Shown here one piece after another: positions 46,706 to 56,768 of a DNA stretch of 64,000 nt. A model generated the notes under the pieces. It made no database searches, was not told where the DNA came from, and saw only the letters and a list, made by a program, of their open reading frames with translations. The position numbers were made by a program, and so were the translations under genes. The DNA lies in assembly GCF_037414475.1 (NCBI RefSeq), contig NZ_CP147913.1, positions 1,612,001 through 1,676,000 on the forward strand, given 5' to 3'. How positions within the stretch are numbered: the first letter of the stretch is position 1; every line of letters begins with the position of its first letter. The DNA is from Myxococcus stipitatus (lineage in GTDB: Bacteria > Myxococcota > Myxococcia > Myxococcales > Myxococcaceae).

Positions 46706-47630
46706 ATGCCAGAGTTCCTGAAGGCTCGTCACGCTCGCGCTCGTCATCCTCTCCGCCCAGCCAGATGTCGATGGGCCGACTCGTGTCCTCTACGAGTCAG
46801 ACACCGCGCTCATCTCCCCCGACCCCGGGAATCGAATCATCAATGCGCTCGCCGAGAAGCACGAGGCGCTGGATGCGTGCGCGGAGGGCCTCGCGCCCCT
46901 CATCGAACAGGGCTCGGCCCCCTCGCTCTTCTTCAAGTTCAAGCCAAACGGGAAGCTGGACCTCGTCGCGGGCATGGACCAACCCGACGAACCCAAGGGA
47001 ATCCAGGCCCGGCTGGCGTGTTTCAAGAAGGTGTTGGGCGCGCTGAAGGTGGAGCCCTCCCGCTTCCCTCGAAGCGGGACGCTGTACTTCAAACCAGACA
47101 GGCCCTTCATCGCGAAGGAGCCCCCTACGGCCGAGTCCACGCGGGCGGAGAAGACCGAGCGAGGCATCACCGTCGCGATGACGGCCCGGCGCCAGCAGGC
47201 GGGGACCGAGCCACGCTTCGGCATCGCGTACCAGGCGACCGTCACCAATCCCGGCAAGGTCCCTCGGGGCGTTCGCAAGCAATTCCTCTACACCCAGCTC
47301 GAGCACGACACCGACGGTGGCTCCGTGGTCTCGAACTCCGCGGTGGTCCGCACCGATACCCAGGCACCCGTCACCTGCCTGCAGCCAGGTGAAGCCCTGA
47401 CCACCGAGGTCGGGGTCCGCGACCCCCAACGTGAGAGCATCAAACCCGGAGGCAGACTCTCCGCGTCTCCCTTCGTGGTCGTCGGTGATTGCGTGAACCC
47501 GAATGAGCGCGTGTGGGTGGGCGGGTTCCGCCTGGACTGGACCGACACGAAGGCCGCGCCGCGTCTCATCGCGATGCCTTTCTGGGTCCATCAAGTGCTC
47601 CCCCTGACGCCCAGAGAGCGTTGGCGGTGA
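46706..47630 (+). pseudogene. Exported hypothetical protein with a frameshift at the 5' end
   Basis: An ATG at 46706 has a good AGGAG. If one A at 46721/46722 is dropped, it reads a clean signal peptide (MPEFLRLVTLALVILSAQPD) straight into a 300-residue protein that runs to 47630. As written, the start frame ends in a shadow and the main frame lacks an upstream start before ATG 46974. The main part is well formed: LFFKFKPNGKLDLVAG, CFKKVLGALK, and a beta-rich C-terminus. Either a sequencing indel or a real mutation has split it. Family not recognised. Confidence 0.6.
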
Positions 47631-47686
47631 CGGGGGACCTCGCGGAACAAAGGATGGAACCTTGGGGGAAGGAGGAGCGTGCAAGG

Positions 47687-47708
47687 AGCTCACGAATTTC
47701 CGTGAGCT
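47687..47708 (+). terminator. Hairpin between the frameshifted gene and the lipoprotein gene
   Basis: Perfect 8-bp stem (47687-47694 with 47701-47708) around AATTTC, ending just before the ribosome site of the lipoprotein gene. It may act as a terminator or as a leader structure. Confidence 0.4.
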
Positions 47709-47733
47709 GACTCGACTCGATTGAGGAGTTCCC

Positions 47734-48420
47734 TTGTCCACCCGCCGTGATTCCATCCTCCGCCACTCGCTGCTTGCCGTGACGGCGAGCGCCCTGCTCG
47801 CTGGCTGCGTCCCGGGCCTCGCGACCTCCAACCCGACCTACTTCACCGATGGAAAGTGGAAGCAGTTGGACGCGCCCTACGCGCTCACCCCGCTGCTCTC
47901 CTGCGCCTATCCCGCGGACGACAACGACAAGGTCCACCGCAACATCGAGGACTACGTCGTCCCCGCCATCTGGAGTGCGTATGGACAGGACGCCTCCAGC
48001 GCGAAGCTCAAGCGGATGAAGGGAGACAGCGAGTGGTGCGAGACGCTGCCGAACATCGCCACGGACAAGTTCAACGTCCCCCCTCGCATGAAGAAAGAGC
48101 TGGCGGAGTACGTGCGGCAGTCCGGGGCCAAGGGCATCATCATCCCGGTCGCCACCCTGTTCCGCTCCCCCATCCAACAAGAGCTCCGCGCCGCGGATGG
48201 CACCCCGCTGGCGAGCGTGGACACAGACCGCTTCACCGCCGACGGCACCGCCCTCTTCTACGTCCACTACTTCAACGCGAGCGGAGAGCTGCTCTACACC
48301 GAGCGCGCGGGAAGCGGCGGCATCGGCGACTTCAATGATCGACTCCGCCACATGCGCGACACCGCGGCGGAGGTTGCTCAGCGCCTGACACAGAAGGCCC
48401 CACCCGTCGGCCTCCAGTAA
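47734..48420 (+). CDS. Lipoprotein, 228 residues
   Basis: TTG start with GAGGAG upstream. Lipobox LLAGC, Cys25. The body has an even mix of helix and strand and a hydrophobic core phrase GIIIPVATLFRSPIQQE. No family recognised. Probably envelope-associated. Confidence 0.8.
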   Translation: MSTRRDSILRHSLLAVTASALLAGCVPGLATSNPTYFTDGKWKQLDAPYALTPLLSCAYPADDNDKVHRNIEDYVVPAIWSAYGQDASSAKLKRMKGDSEWCETLPNIATDKFNVPPRMKKELAEYVRQSGAKGIIIPVATLFRSPIQQELRAADGTPLASVDTDRFTADGTALFYVHYFNASGELLYTERAGSGGIGDFNDRLRHMRDTAAEVAQRLTQKAPPVGLQ

Positions 48421-48702
48421 CTCGTTCACCGCAAGGGGGGTCCAACGTCGCGGTCATTTCCATGCACCGGACACAGGGCAGAATCCTGGTTGTCCGGGTT
48501 GATGGGCCGCCACAGCTTGTGGCGAGGCCCGCGCGCGTTTCCCCATGTCATCGCAACACCAGGCCGGGCTGGAACAAGAGGGAGGACAGGGTCCCTGTTC
48601 TCCCTCAATCACTCCCACCGCCGGTGTGTCGCTCCCGAGGCATTGGTCCCACACGAGCCTCGCCGAGCACACGCAACGACAAGCACATAGAGGTTTCGCT
48701 TC
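48421..48702. other. Intergenic region
   Basis: A 282-bp gap upstream of the condensation-domain gene. No clear promoter, repeat or RNA seen. Confidence 0.3.
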
Positions 48703-50148
48703 ATGCATCAAGTTCCCCTCGCCCTTGCGGGATTCAACGCCGGACACCTCCACGAATGGCGGCTCGGTCCGCCGCGGAACACCCTGGCCGTCACGCCCCC
48801 CACCGAAAAGCCGGCGTCCTACAACCAGGAGAAGCACTTCGCGGCAGCGGTGATGGCACGGCAGGAACACGCCGCGGAGGACTATTGGATTGGCCTGTCG
48901 TTCAGGATTCCCGGCGCGCTCGACCTGGACGCCCTGGAGTCCGCGCTCCTGCGGTTCGTCAGACGGCATGAGGTGCTGCGCTGTGGGTTCGAGCAGCTCA
49001 TCGCGGGAGACCTGCGCTGCGATGTCATGACTCCGGAGGAGGTCCGGCTGGTGCACACCGACGTGGGAGCGCTCCCGACGGGTGAAGCAGTCACCTCCCA
49101 CATCCAGGCCACCTTCAACCGGGACATCGACACGCTGTCGTGGCCCTTGTTCGTCATGGGAGTGGTGGTCGAGGAGACGCAAGCCATCGTCTACATGGGG
49201 TTCGACCACATCCTGTGTGACGGCCTCTCGCTGGTGATAGCGGTCGACGAGGTGGAGCGCGACTACGCGGCCCTCGCCGCGGGCCAGCGTCCCGTGCTCG
49301 AGGTCGCGGGGAGCTATCTCGACTTCGGCGACGAGCAGCGCCGCCGCTATTCCTCGCTCACCGCGAGCAGCCCCGACCTGGACTACTGGCGGGCCTTCAT
49401 CGCGGACGCGGGTGACTTGTTCCCACGTGTCCCGCTCGACCTGGGCATCGAATCCGGCCGGATGTATGCGGCGCACAACCAGACCGTGCGGCTGCTCGAC
49501 GATACGACGGCCCTGACGTTCGAGCGCATCTGCCGGGAGCGCGGCACGAAGCTGTTCATGGGCATGCTGGCGGTCGTCGGCATGGCCCTCCGGGATATCT
49601 CCGGCTGCCAGACGTACCACGGCTTCCTTCCCATCAGTGAACGCCAGAACCCGCGCTGGCAGCAGTCCTTCGGTTGGTTCGTCAACACGCTCGCCATCAC
49701 TTTCCCGATTGCCGACGGCATGGCGTTTCCGGAGGTCGTCTCAGGCGTTCAGACGGGCTTCAAGCAGCTCATCCGCAACGTCGACGTGCCCTTCGTGAAG
49801 GTCTGGGAGCTCCTGGCGCCGCAGTACTACCACCTGCGGAGCTGGCCGTTCCCGGTCAACTTCTTCTCGTTCCTCGACTACCGGAAGCTGGCCGGCGCGG
49901 ACCAGTTCAAGGTCTGGCAGCCGAAGACCATCCCGGAGTCGTCGCACTCGAACACCGGGAACATGTGGTTCCTTCGGAATGCCGACGGGCTCTTCCTCAA
50001 CTCCATCTTCTGCGATGTGCCCAAGAGCGTCGACGCGATGACCCGGTACCGCGCCGCCATCTCCGCCACGCTCGAGCGAATCCTCCAGGACGAGGCCCGT
50101 CCCGGTGTCGCGCCCAAGGGTAGCGGCCAGGCGGCGGCGACCGTCTAG
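48703..50148 (+). CDS. Stand-alone condensation-domain protein
   Basis: 481 residues. The active-site motif HILCDG (His169, Asp173, Gly174) is the HxxxDG of nonribosomal-peptide condensation domains and related acyltransferases (PapA/WS-DGAT superfamily). Unlike normal NRPS modules, no adenylation or carrier domain is encoded here or in its neighbours. Candidates are a freestanding acyl/peptidyl transferase or an acyl-CoA-using enzyme. The start codon at 48703 is preceded by AGAGG at about 11 bases. Confidence 0.88.
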   Translation: MHQVPLALAGFNAGHLHEWRLGPPRNTLAVTPPTEKPASYNQEKHFAAAVMARQEHAAEDYWIGLSFRIPGALDLDALESALLRFVRRHEVLRCGFEQLIAGDLRCDVMTPEEVRLVHTDVGALPTGEAVTSHIQATFNRDIDTLSWPLFVMGVVVEETQAIVYMGFDHILCDGLSLVIAVDEVERDYAALAAGQRPVLEVAGSYLDFGDEQRRRYSSLTASSPDLDYWRAFIADAGDLFPRVPLDLGIESGRMYAAHNQTVRLLDDTTALTFERICRERGTKLFMGMLAVVGMALRDISGCQTYHGFLPISERQNPRWQQSFGWFVNTLAITFPIADGMAFPEVVSGVQTGFKQLIRNVDVPFVKVWELLAPQYYHLRSWPFPVNFFSFLDYRKLAGADQFKVWQPKTIPESSHSNTGNMWFLRNADGLFLNSIFCDVPKSVDAMTRYRAAISATLERILQDEARPGVAPKGSGQAAATV

Positions 50149-50179
50149 GGACGTATGCGATTGAGTCGGTGACGCGAAG

Positions 50180-50207
50180 GGAGCGCGACCCGGTGGGGCC
50201 GCGCTCC
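50180..50207. terminator. Shared terminator of convergent genes
   Basis: 8-bp stem (50180-50187 with 50200-50207) with an inner CCC/GGG pairing, between the condensation-domain gene and the convergent YCII gene. Confidence 0.55.
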
Positions 50208-50227
50208 TCGAATCGCTCGGCGGCGCG

Positions 50228-50587
50228 TCAGTCTTCCTCGTAGCAGACGCCGATTTCGCGCAGCTCGACGGTCGACCACTCGGCGGCGGGGCACTGGCCG
50301 GCAATCTCCAGCGCCTCCGCCCGCGTCGCACACTCGAAGACGACGTAGCCTCCGACAATCTCCTTGGACTCGGTGAACGGGCCATCGACGAAGGTGCGCT
50401 GACCGCCTCGGACCTCGACTCGCACCCCTTCGGTGACGGACCGCAGCGAGTCGCTCCCCTTCCAGATGCCGCGCGCCTTGAGGTCCTCGACGAAGGCCCC
50501 CATCCGCGCCATCTCGCGACGCCCCTCCTCCGGCGTACGGCTCCTCTTGCGCTTGCTCTCCTCCATGACCAACAGCATGTAAGCCAT
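50228..50587 (-). CDS. YCII-related (DGPI-motif) protein
   Basis: 119 residues from the ATG at 50587. It shows the YCII pattern with DGPFTESKEIVGGYVVFE. These small alpha/beta proteins often stand alone or are fused to sigma factors; here it is a single gene. The upstream open frame (MSLTPGV...) is not family-like. Function unknown. Confidence 0.88.
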   Translation of the reverse strand: MAYMLLVMEESKRKRSRTPEEGRREMARMGAFVEDLKARGIWKGSDSLRSVTEGVRVEVRGGQRTFVDGPFTESKEIVGGYVVFECATRAEALEIAGQCPAAEWSTVELREIGVCYEED

Positions 50588-50851
50588 CGCGGACTCCGTT
50601 CGAGAGTGGCTTGGGAGCGTCCCCCATCCCTCCTTCGAGAAGAAGCGTTTCCTTGCTCGATGCCACCCGCCCGCGCCCCAGAGGACGTGGACCCAGACGT
50701 TGCGCGGCACACCCGTCACGCCTGGAGTGAGTGACACCGGTCACGGGCCCTCCGCATCCGGCGCCAGGTCCCGCGTGGCCGGAAACGTCGGGACAACGTC
50801 CTTGTCCCATCTCGCCCCCCCACCTATCCCTGAGCGCACGGGAGGCAGGTG

Positions 50852-53278
50852 ATGGTCGAGACCCTCTGGCAGGACCTCCGTTACGGCGCGCGCATCCTCG
50901 CTCGCAGCCCAGGCTTCACGGTGGCCATCCTGGTGACGCTGGCGCTCGGCATCGGCGCGAACACCGCCATCTTCAGCGTCATCCATGGCGTGTTGCTGCG
51001 ACCGCTTCCCTATGCGGAGGGGGAGCGGCTGGTGCACCTCGAGCAGCCCGTGGCGCGAGTGGAGCTCGAGAACGTGGGCTTCTCTCCGCCCAAAATCGAG
51101 GACTACCGGCAGCGCCTCACGCGCATCCAGGGCCTGGTGGAGTACCACTCCATGCCCTTCAACATCGTGGGGCATGGAGAGCCACAGCGGGTCCAGACGG
51201 CCGTGGTGTCCTCCGGCTTCTTCGACACGCTGGGGGTCCGTCCCCTGCTCGGCCGGACCTTCCTGCCCGACGAGGAGAAACCCGGCTCCCCACCGGTGTT
51301 GATTCTCAGCCATGCGTACTGGCAGCGGGCGTATGGCGCAGACCCCTCCATCGTGGGGAAGACGTTCACCATGAATGGCCGCACGCACACCGTCATCGGC
51401 GTGCTGCCCTCCGTGCCCCAGTACCCGGCGGAGAACGACATCTACATGCCCATCTCCGCCTGCCCGTTCCGCTCGGCGGAGGACTGGACCCATACCCGCA
51501 CCAGCCGGGGCCTCACCGTCCTCGGACGGCTCGCGCCGGGCGTGTCGCTCGAGGAGGCTCGCGCCGAGCTGGCGATGGTGGCGGCGGGCCTCCATCAGGC
51601 CCACCCCAATGACTACCCCTCCACCGAGGGTTTCTCCGCCAGCGCGTCGCGTCTGCGCGACAGGCTCGTGGCTCGCGCACGTCCCACCCTGTTGCTCCTG
51701 TTCGCCACGGCCGTCTTCCTGCTGCTCGTCGTCTGCGCCAACGTCGCCAACCTCACCCTGGCGCGCCTGGCTCGACGGGAGCACGAGCTCGCGGTCCGCG
51801 CGGCGGTGGGCGCAGGCCGGGGGCGGCTCGTCAGACAGCTGCTGACGGAGCACCTGCTGCTGTCGCTCCTGGGCGGACTGTTGGGGCTCGTGGTGGCGGT
51901 CGCGGGGATGGAGCTGCTCGTTGCCTTCGTGGGGCGCTACACGTCGCGCGCGGTGGAGGTGAGCGTGGGCGCGCCCATGCTGCTCATCAACCTCTGCCTG
52001 TCGCTGGGGACGGGACTGGTGCTCTCGCTGCTGCCCGCGCTCCCCTCTCGCACGGTGTTCGGCACGGGGCGGACACAGGGCGCGGGGGCTTCGCGGGTGA
52101 GCCCTCGGCTGCGTGGCTTCTTCATCGTCTCGCAGGTGGCGCTCTCGTGTGTGCTGTTGGTGGGCGCGGGGTTGATGTTGCGCAGCATGGCGCGGCTCCA
52201 CCGCGTGGACCCGGGGTTCGACCCGGAGAACGTGCTCACCGCGCGGGTGGACCTCGGGTGGGACCGGTATCGCGAGGACGACAAGGTCCGCGCCTTCGCC
52301 GACCAATTGGTGCCGCGCCTGGAGGGACTGCCCGGAGTGGAGGCGGTCGGGCTCGCCAATGATTTGCCACTCGGTGGCAAGAGCCCCTGGATGAGCACGC
52401 TCAAGGTCGAGGGCCAGGACCTCCTCCCCGGACAGGTGCGCCCGAAGACAGACCTGCGCAGCACGACCGGGGGCTACTTCCGCGCGCTCGGGGTGCCCCT
52501 GGTGCAGGGGCGCCTCTTCGAGCCGGGCGACGGCCCGGGGTCAGCCGTCGTGGTGGTGGTGAACCAGGCCTTCGTGCGGGCGTACTTCCCTCGCGAGGAG
52601 CCCGTGGGGCGGCGCATCTCATTCGACGACGGGCGGAGCTGGGCGACGGTGGTGGGTGTGGTGGGAGACGTGCGCGAGCGAGGGCTCGGGGAGGAGCCCC
52701 CGCGCGAGGTGTATCTCCCCTTCGCGTTGCAGCCCCTCCGAGATGTCCGGATGCTCGTGCGCACCCAGGGCGCCCCGATGGCGCTCGCGCCACACCTGCG
52801 AGAGCTGGTGCACGCGCTGGACTCCGCGCAGCCCGTCACCGACGTGCGCCCGCTCTCGAGCCTGCGCCATGACTCGCTCGCAGCACCCCGCCTGGTGACG
52901 CTCCTCCTCGGCTTCGTCGCGGTGCTCGCGCTGGTGCTGACCTGCACGGGACTGTCGGGCGTGGTGGCCTTCTCCGTGAGCCAGCGGGTGCGCGAATTGG
53001 GCATCCGTCTGGCGCTCGGAGCCGAGCCCTCCAGCGTGCTCGCGCTGGTCCTGCGTCAAGGCATGGTCCTGGTGCTCGCGGGACTCGTGATGGGGACGGC
53101 GGGTGCGCTCGGGCTGTCGTCGATGATGAAGGGGCTGCTGTTCGGCGTGGAGCCCGCGGACCCCGTGACACTCGTGGGGGTGGTGCTCTTGCTGGGTGGC
53201 ACGGGCGCGGTGGCGTGCCTGATACCCGCCTTGCGGGCGTCGCGAGTGGACCCGGCCATCGCGCTGCGGAGCACGTAA
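50852..53278 (+). CDS. ABC transporter permease, ADOP/MacB-FtsX type
   Basis: 808 residues from ATG 50852 (GTG 50849 also possible; GGGAGG lies upstream). The N-terminus [20 protein letters not shown] and [20 protein letters not shown] are the hallmark of ADOP (duplicated orphan permease) proteins. A first periplasmic MacB_PCD domain is followed by three helices (FtsX), then a second periplasmic and FtsX set. No ATPase is encoded next to it, as is usual for these orphans. Substrate unknown. Confidence 0.93.
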   Translation: MVETLWQDLRYGARILARSPGFTVAILVTLALGIGANTAIFSVIHGVLLRPLPYAEGERLVHLEQPVARVELENVGFSPPKIEDYRQRLTRIQGLVEYHSMPFNIVGHGEPQRVQTAVVSSGFFDTLGVRPLLGRTFLPDEEKPGSPPVLILSHAYWQRAYGADPSIVGKTFTMNGRTHTVIGVLPSVPQYPAENDIYMPISACPFRSAEDWTHTRTSRGLTVLGRLAPGVSLEEARAELAMVAAGLHQAHPNDYPSTEGFSASASRLRDRLVARARPTLLLLFATAVFLLLVVCANVANLTLARLARREHELAVRAAVGAGRGRLVRQLLTEHLLLSLLGGLLGLVVAVAGMELLVAFVGRYTSRAVEVSVGAPMLLINLCLSLGTGLVLSLLPALPSRTVFGTGRTQGAGASRVSPRLRGFFIVSQVALSCVLLVGAGLMLRSMARLHRVDPGFDPENVLTARVDLGWDRYREDDKVRAFADQLVPRLEGLPGVEAVGLANDLPLGGKSPWMSTLKVEGQDLLPGQVRPKTDLRSTTGGYFRALGVPLVQGRLFEPGDGPGSAVVVVVNQAFVRAYFPREEPVGRRISFDDGRSWATVVGVVGDVRERGLGEEPPREVYLPFALQPLRDVRMLVRTQGAPMALAPHLRELVHALDSAQPVTDVRPLSSLRHDSLAAPRLVTLLLGFVAVLALVLTCTGLSGVVAFSVSQRVRELGIRLALGAEPSSVLALVLRQGMVLVLAGLVMGTAGALGLSSMMKGLLFGVEPADPVTLVGVVLLLGGTGAVACLIPALRASRVDPAIALRST

Positions 53279-53298
53279 GCGCCCGTTCAACCGGGCGC
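53279..53298 (+). terminator. Terminator after the ABC permease
   Basis: 7-bp stem (53279-53285 with 53292-53298), 6-base loop, starting directly after the stop codon. Confidence 0.5.
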
Positions 53299-53341
53299 TC
53301 CGCCCACGAAGGGGGCGCGCGCGCCCGCGGCCAGGACTACG

Positions 53342-54397
53342 ATGCGGCGCCGTGGGGTACGGATGACCGCGGCGATGCAACGAGTCGGAGTTCTGGGCTA
53401 CGAGGGAGTGGAGGCCCTGGACCTCGTGGGGCCGATGGAGGCGTTCACCAAGGTCCAGACAGGTGGGCAGCGCCGCTATGACGTGGTGATGGTGGGGCTG
53501 AACCTGGGTGAGTTCAGGTCCGAGTCGGGGCTCGTCTTCAAGCCGCAGCTCTCACTCGCTGACGCCAAGGGGTTGGACACGCTCCTCATCTCCGGAGGGG
53601 CGGGCCTGCGACTGCCGGATGCGAACGCACAGGTGGTTCGCTGGCTCCAGGCCCACGGGCACACGGTTCGACGCATCGTCTCCGTCTGCACGGGCATCTA
53701 TGCGCTCGCGGCGTCGGGACTCCTCGACGGCCGGCAAGCGACCACCCACTGGCAGTTCGCCTCGGATGTCGCGGCGCGATTTCCAAAGGTCCGCCTGGAG
53801 CCGGATGCCTTGTTCATCAAGGACGGCGCCTTCTACACGTCCGCGGGAATCACCGCGGGCATCGACCTGACGCTCGCGCTCATCGAGGAGGACCACGGCC
53901 CGCGCGCGGCGCTCACTGTCGCACGTGAGCTGGTGATGGACCTCAAGCGGCCGGGAGGACAGGCGCAGTACTCCGAACCGCTGCGCTTCCAGGAGGAGAG
54001 CGGCGGGCGTTTTGGAGACCTCACCAGTTGGATGCTCGTCAACCTCGCGGGAGACCTCTCCATCGAGGCGCTGGCCCAGCGCACGTGCCTCAGCCCGCGG
54101 CACTTCGCGCGTCAGTTCCGGGCCGCCTTCGGACGGACACCCGCCGCGTATGTGGAACAGCTCCGGATGGAGGAGGCACGTCGCAGGTTGGTGGAGGGCG
54201 ACAGCGGCATCGAACAGGTGGCGCTCGCCGTGGGGTTCCAGAGCGCGGACGTCTTCCGCAGGGCCTTCGAGCGCCGCTTCGGCGTGGCCCCCAGCACCTA
54301 CCGGCGGAGCTTCGGCGCACACGCGGAGCATGCACGGGGTACTCCACCCATGCCCCACCCCCGGAACAAGAGGGCACCGCGACGAATGGCCCGCTGA
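53342..54397 (+). CDS. GlxA-family transcriptional regulator (DJ-1/PfpI + AraC HTH)
   Basis: 351 residues. Residues about 15-180 form a class-I-glutamine-amidotransferase-like (DJ-1/PfpI) domain with VCTG at the nucleophile position, then a C-terminal AraC-type DNA-binding domain (IEALAQRTCLSPRHFARQFR). The ATG at 53363 (MTAAMQRVGVLG) is an alternative start. Ligand unknown. Confidence 0.92.
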   Translation: MRRRGVRMTAAMQRVGVLGYEGVEALDLVGPMEAFTKVQTGGQRRYDVVMVGLNLGEFRSESGLVFKPQLSLADAKGLDTLLISGGAGLRLPDANAQVVRWLQAHGHTVRRIVSVCTGIYALAASGLLDGRQATTHWQFASDVAARFPKVRLEPDALFIKDGAFYTSAGITAGIDLTLALIEEDHGPRAALTVARELVMDLKRPGGQAQYSEPLRFQEESGGRFGDLTSWMLVNLAGDLSIEALAQRTCLSPRHFARQFRAAFGRTPAAYVEQLRMEEARRRLVEGDSGIEQVALAVGFQSADVFRRAFERRFGVAPSTYRRSFGAHAEHARGTPPMPHPRNKRAPRRMAR

Positions 54398-54480
54398 CGG
54401 CTCACGCCAGTGTGAGAGTCTTGGGCGGCTCGGCGGCGCCCTCCGCCTTCTCTTCCGTTGCCCCTGGAGACCTCACGGCC

Positions 54481-55020
54481 ATGACCCAGTCCCATCCACT
54501 CCGCTGCGCCTGCGGGCAGGTCCAACTCGAGGTTGCGGGAGCCCCCATCGTCAGCGCCGAGTGTTATTGCGACAGTTGCCGCGCGGCCGGAGCCCGGCTG
54601 CAGACGCTCCCCTCGGCCCGGCCGATTCTGGGTGAGAACGGCGCGACGCGCTTCATGCTGTATCGGAAGGACCGCATCCGGTTCCTGGAAGGCACCCACC
54701 TCCTCAAGGAGTTCCGGCTCACGCCCGAATCCAAGACACGCCGGGTCATCGCCACGTGCTGCAACACGCCCGTGTTCCTCGAGTTCGAGAACGGCCACTG
54801 GCTGAGTCTCTATGGCCACCTCTGGCCCGAGGGAACGCTGCCTCCGCTCGAGCTGCGGACGATGACGAGTGACCTTCCGCGTGGTGTGACGCTCTCCGGC
54901 GATATCCCCAGCGGGAAGTGGTCCCAGGCGGTCTTCTTCGCCAGGCTCCTCGGCGCGTGGGTCGCGATGGGGTTCCGAAGCCCGAAGCTCACGTTCATCA
55001 ACGGAGCGCTCCAGGCCTGA
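54481..55020 (+). CDS. DUF6151/GFA-like zinc-binding protein
   Basis: 179 residues from the ATG at 54481. N-terminal CACGQVQLEV and CYCDSCRAAG, then VIATCCNTPVFLEF, the cysteine arrangement of the glutathione-dependent formaldehyde-activating (Mss4-like) fold in its DUF6151 form. Tightly linked to the GlxA regulator (83 bases), which may control it. Substrate unknown. Confidence 0.85.
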   Translation: MTQSHPLRCACGQVQLEVAGAPIVSAECYCDSCRAAGARLQTLPSARPILGENGATRFMLYRKDRIRFLEGTHLLKEFRLTPESKTRRVIATCCNTPVFLEFENGHWLSLYGHLWPEGTLPPLELRTMTSDLPRGVTLSGDIPSGKWSQAVFFARLLGAWVAMGFRSPKLTFINGALQA

Positions 55021-55156
55021 CGCCGGCGTGCTCGCGACACATGAAGCGCCGGCCGATTCCGGTCAGGAGAAGGAATCTCGTTTCGGACGTTACTTCATGC
55101 GGAAAGACAGCGAGCTTTCCGAAGTCCTCTCATCCACAGCACCCAAGGACAACACC

Positions 55157-55528
55157 ATGAAGCGAGCGTCCATCATTGTGTCGATGGTGATGATGTCGGT
55201 CGGGTTTGCCAGCACGGCCCAGGCGGCGCCCATCACCGTGAATGGTTACGTCTGCGCGGCGACGTACACGCGGCAGCCCAACGTCACCTACGGCCAGGGG
55301 TATGTCATCGTGCAGGTGAACACCGCGGCGAACTGCACCGGGAGCTTCGTCGGCAACTACTTCTACCTGGGCTCTGGCGCCTCGTCCGCCGGCTATCAGT
55401 ACAGCGAGGCCGAGCGCCTGAGCCTGTTCGAGCGCGCCACCCAGGCCGCCACCCAAGGCACGCGCATCACCCTGTACGTGGAGGGCGCGGGCATCGGCAT
55501 CCTCGACACCACCTACCGCGGCAACTGA
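55157..55528 (+). CDS. Small secreted protein, 123 residues
   Basis: The ATG at 55157 gives a classical signal peptide ending at AQAAPI. Mature protein about 98 residues, beta-rich, with two Cys (VCAATY, ANCTGS) that could form a disulfide, and a central GQGYVIVQVNTAANCTG. No family recognised. The upstream open frame (from 55028) is not signal-like and is unlikely to be coding. Confidence 0.7.
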   Translation: MKRASIIVSMVMMSVGFASTAQAAPITVNGYVCAATYTRQPNVTYGQGYVIVQVNTAANCTGSFVGNYFYLGSGASSAGYQYSEAERLSLFERATQAATQGTRITLYVEGAGIGILDTTYRGN

Positions 55529-55774
55529 CGGCGGGGATGGACCACGCGCCTCCGACGCAGAACAGCGCCGGGGGCGTGGAACGGACCTGGTCCTCCACGT
55601 TGAAGGTGAACTCGAAGGAGACGGCGGCGATGCTTCCGGACCGGCCCTTCCACCGTCGCCGCGAATCGGGAGGGGACGCCCCTTCTTGCAAGTCCCCGGG
55701 ACACGTGAGGATGCTCACGCGAGGGGAGGAGCGGCGGCGCGGGCCTGGGCGGTCCGCTCCGGCGTATCGAGCAC
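55529..55774. other. Intergenic region
   Basis: A 246-bp gap upstream of a LysR gene. A 7-bp inverted repeat (GGAGCGG...CCGCTCC, about 55727-55758) lies 18 bases before the start. Otherwise nothing recognised. Confidence 0.3.
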
Positions 55775-56659
55775 ATGGACCTGGAAGAGTTGCGTGCCTT
55801 TGTCGGCGTCGCGGAGACGGGCTCGTTCCTCGCCGCGGCGGACAGCCTGGCGGTGTCGAGGACGACGCTGCGGCGCCGCGTCGAGGCGTTGGAGGCTCGC
55901 GCGGGCGTGCCCCTGCTCAAGAGCACTCGCACCGGCGTCGTGTTGACGGAGGCCGGCGAGGTGCTCGCTCGCCGCGGCCGGTTGATGATGCAGGAGACTC
56001 GCGCCCTGGTGGCGTCCCTGCGCGAGGTCGGCCAGGCCCCCGCGGGGCTGCTGCGCGTCGTGTTGCCGGTGGGCCTGCCACCCCACCTGCTGTCTCCCCT
56101 GTTCGGCTTGCTGCGCGGCACCTATCCGCTCCTGCGCGTCCACGCGTGCTTCAGCGACAATCCGCTGACGGAGCCGCTCGACAACGTGGACCTCGCGGTG
56201 CACTTCGGGAAGGACCTGCCCCGTGGCCCCTGGATGTCCCAAGTAGTCCTGCGCGTTCGCGAGCGCCTCTGGGCCAGCGAGGACTACCTGCGCCGGCGCG
56301 GCCATCCGGACTCCGTGGCGGCCCTGCGTGGCCACGAGCTGTTCTCCTGGCAGGGCCCTGGGGGTGACGCCTCCCTGTGGCCCCAGCTTCGAGGCCCCGC
56401 CTTCCAGGTCGAGCCCGCCCTCATCTCCACGGACATCCACCTCATCCGGGTGTGCTGTCTCGCGGGGCAAGGCATCGGGTTGATTCCGAGCGTGGACCTC
56501 GCGGACCCGGGCGAGGCCGAGGGGACGCTGGTCCCCGTGCTCACGGACATCGTGGGGCGTGAGCTGCCCCTGCGCTTGAGTGTCCCCGAGGCACTCAGTG
56601 AGGTTCCAAAGATTCGTCAGGTGCTCGAACACATCCAGCAGGCCATCGCGCCGCTGTGA
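55775..56659 (+). CDS. LysR-family regulator
   Basis: 294 residues. N-terminal winged helix (LRAFVGVAETGSFLAAADSLAVSRTTLRRRVEALEARAG, positions about 5-45) and a substrate-binding domain in which residues 85-290 are periplasmic-binding-protein-like. Typical LysR length. The target may be the CHRD gene downstream (inference). Confidence 0.93.
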   Translation: MDLEELRAFVGVAETGSFLAAADSLAVSRTTLRRRVEALEARAGVPLLKSTRTGVVLTEAGEVLARRGRLMMQETRALVASLREVGQAPAGLLRVVLPVGLPPHLLSPLFGLLRGTYPLLRVHACFSDNPLTEPLDNVDLAVHFGKDLPRGPWMSQVVLRVRERLWASEDYLRRRGHPDSVAALRGHELFSWQGPGGDASLWPQLRGPAFQVEPALISTDIHLIRVCCLAGQGIGLIPSVDLADPGEAEGTLVPVLTDIVGRELPLRLSVPEALSEVPKIRQVLEHIQQAIAPL

Positions 56660-56688
56660 GGCAGGCCCGTGTGCAGGAGCCGGTCATC

Positions 56689-56710
56689 GGATGGCCACCT
56701 TTGGCCATCC
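56689..56710 (+). repeat. 9-bp perfect inverted repeat
   Basis: GGATGGCCA (56689-56697) and TGGCCATCC (56702-56710), loop of 4, in the LysR-CHRD gap. A related GGCCATCCC occurs at about 56742. Terminator or operator. Confidence 0.5.
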
Positions 56711-56768
56711 CCCGCGCCACGCCCCCACGCTACGCAAGGAGGGCCATCCCTTCGAGCCGGAGTCCGCC

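Noticed and set aside
54028..54480. Open frame upstream of the DUF6151-like ATG
   Set aside because: It overlaps the GlxA regulator in a different frame; family similarity begins at ATG 54481.
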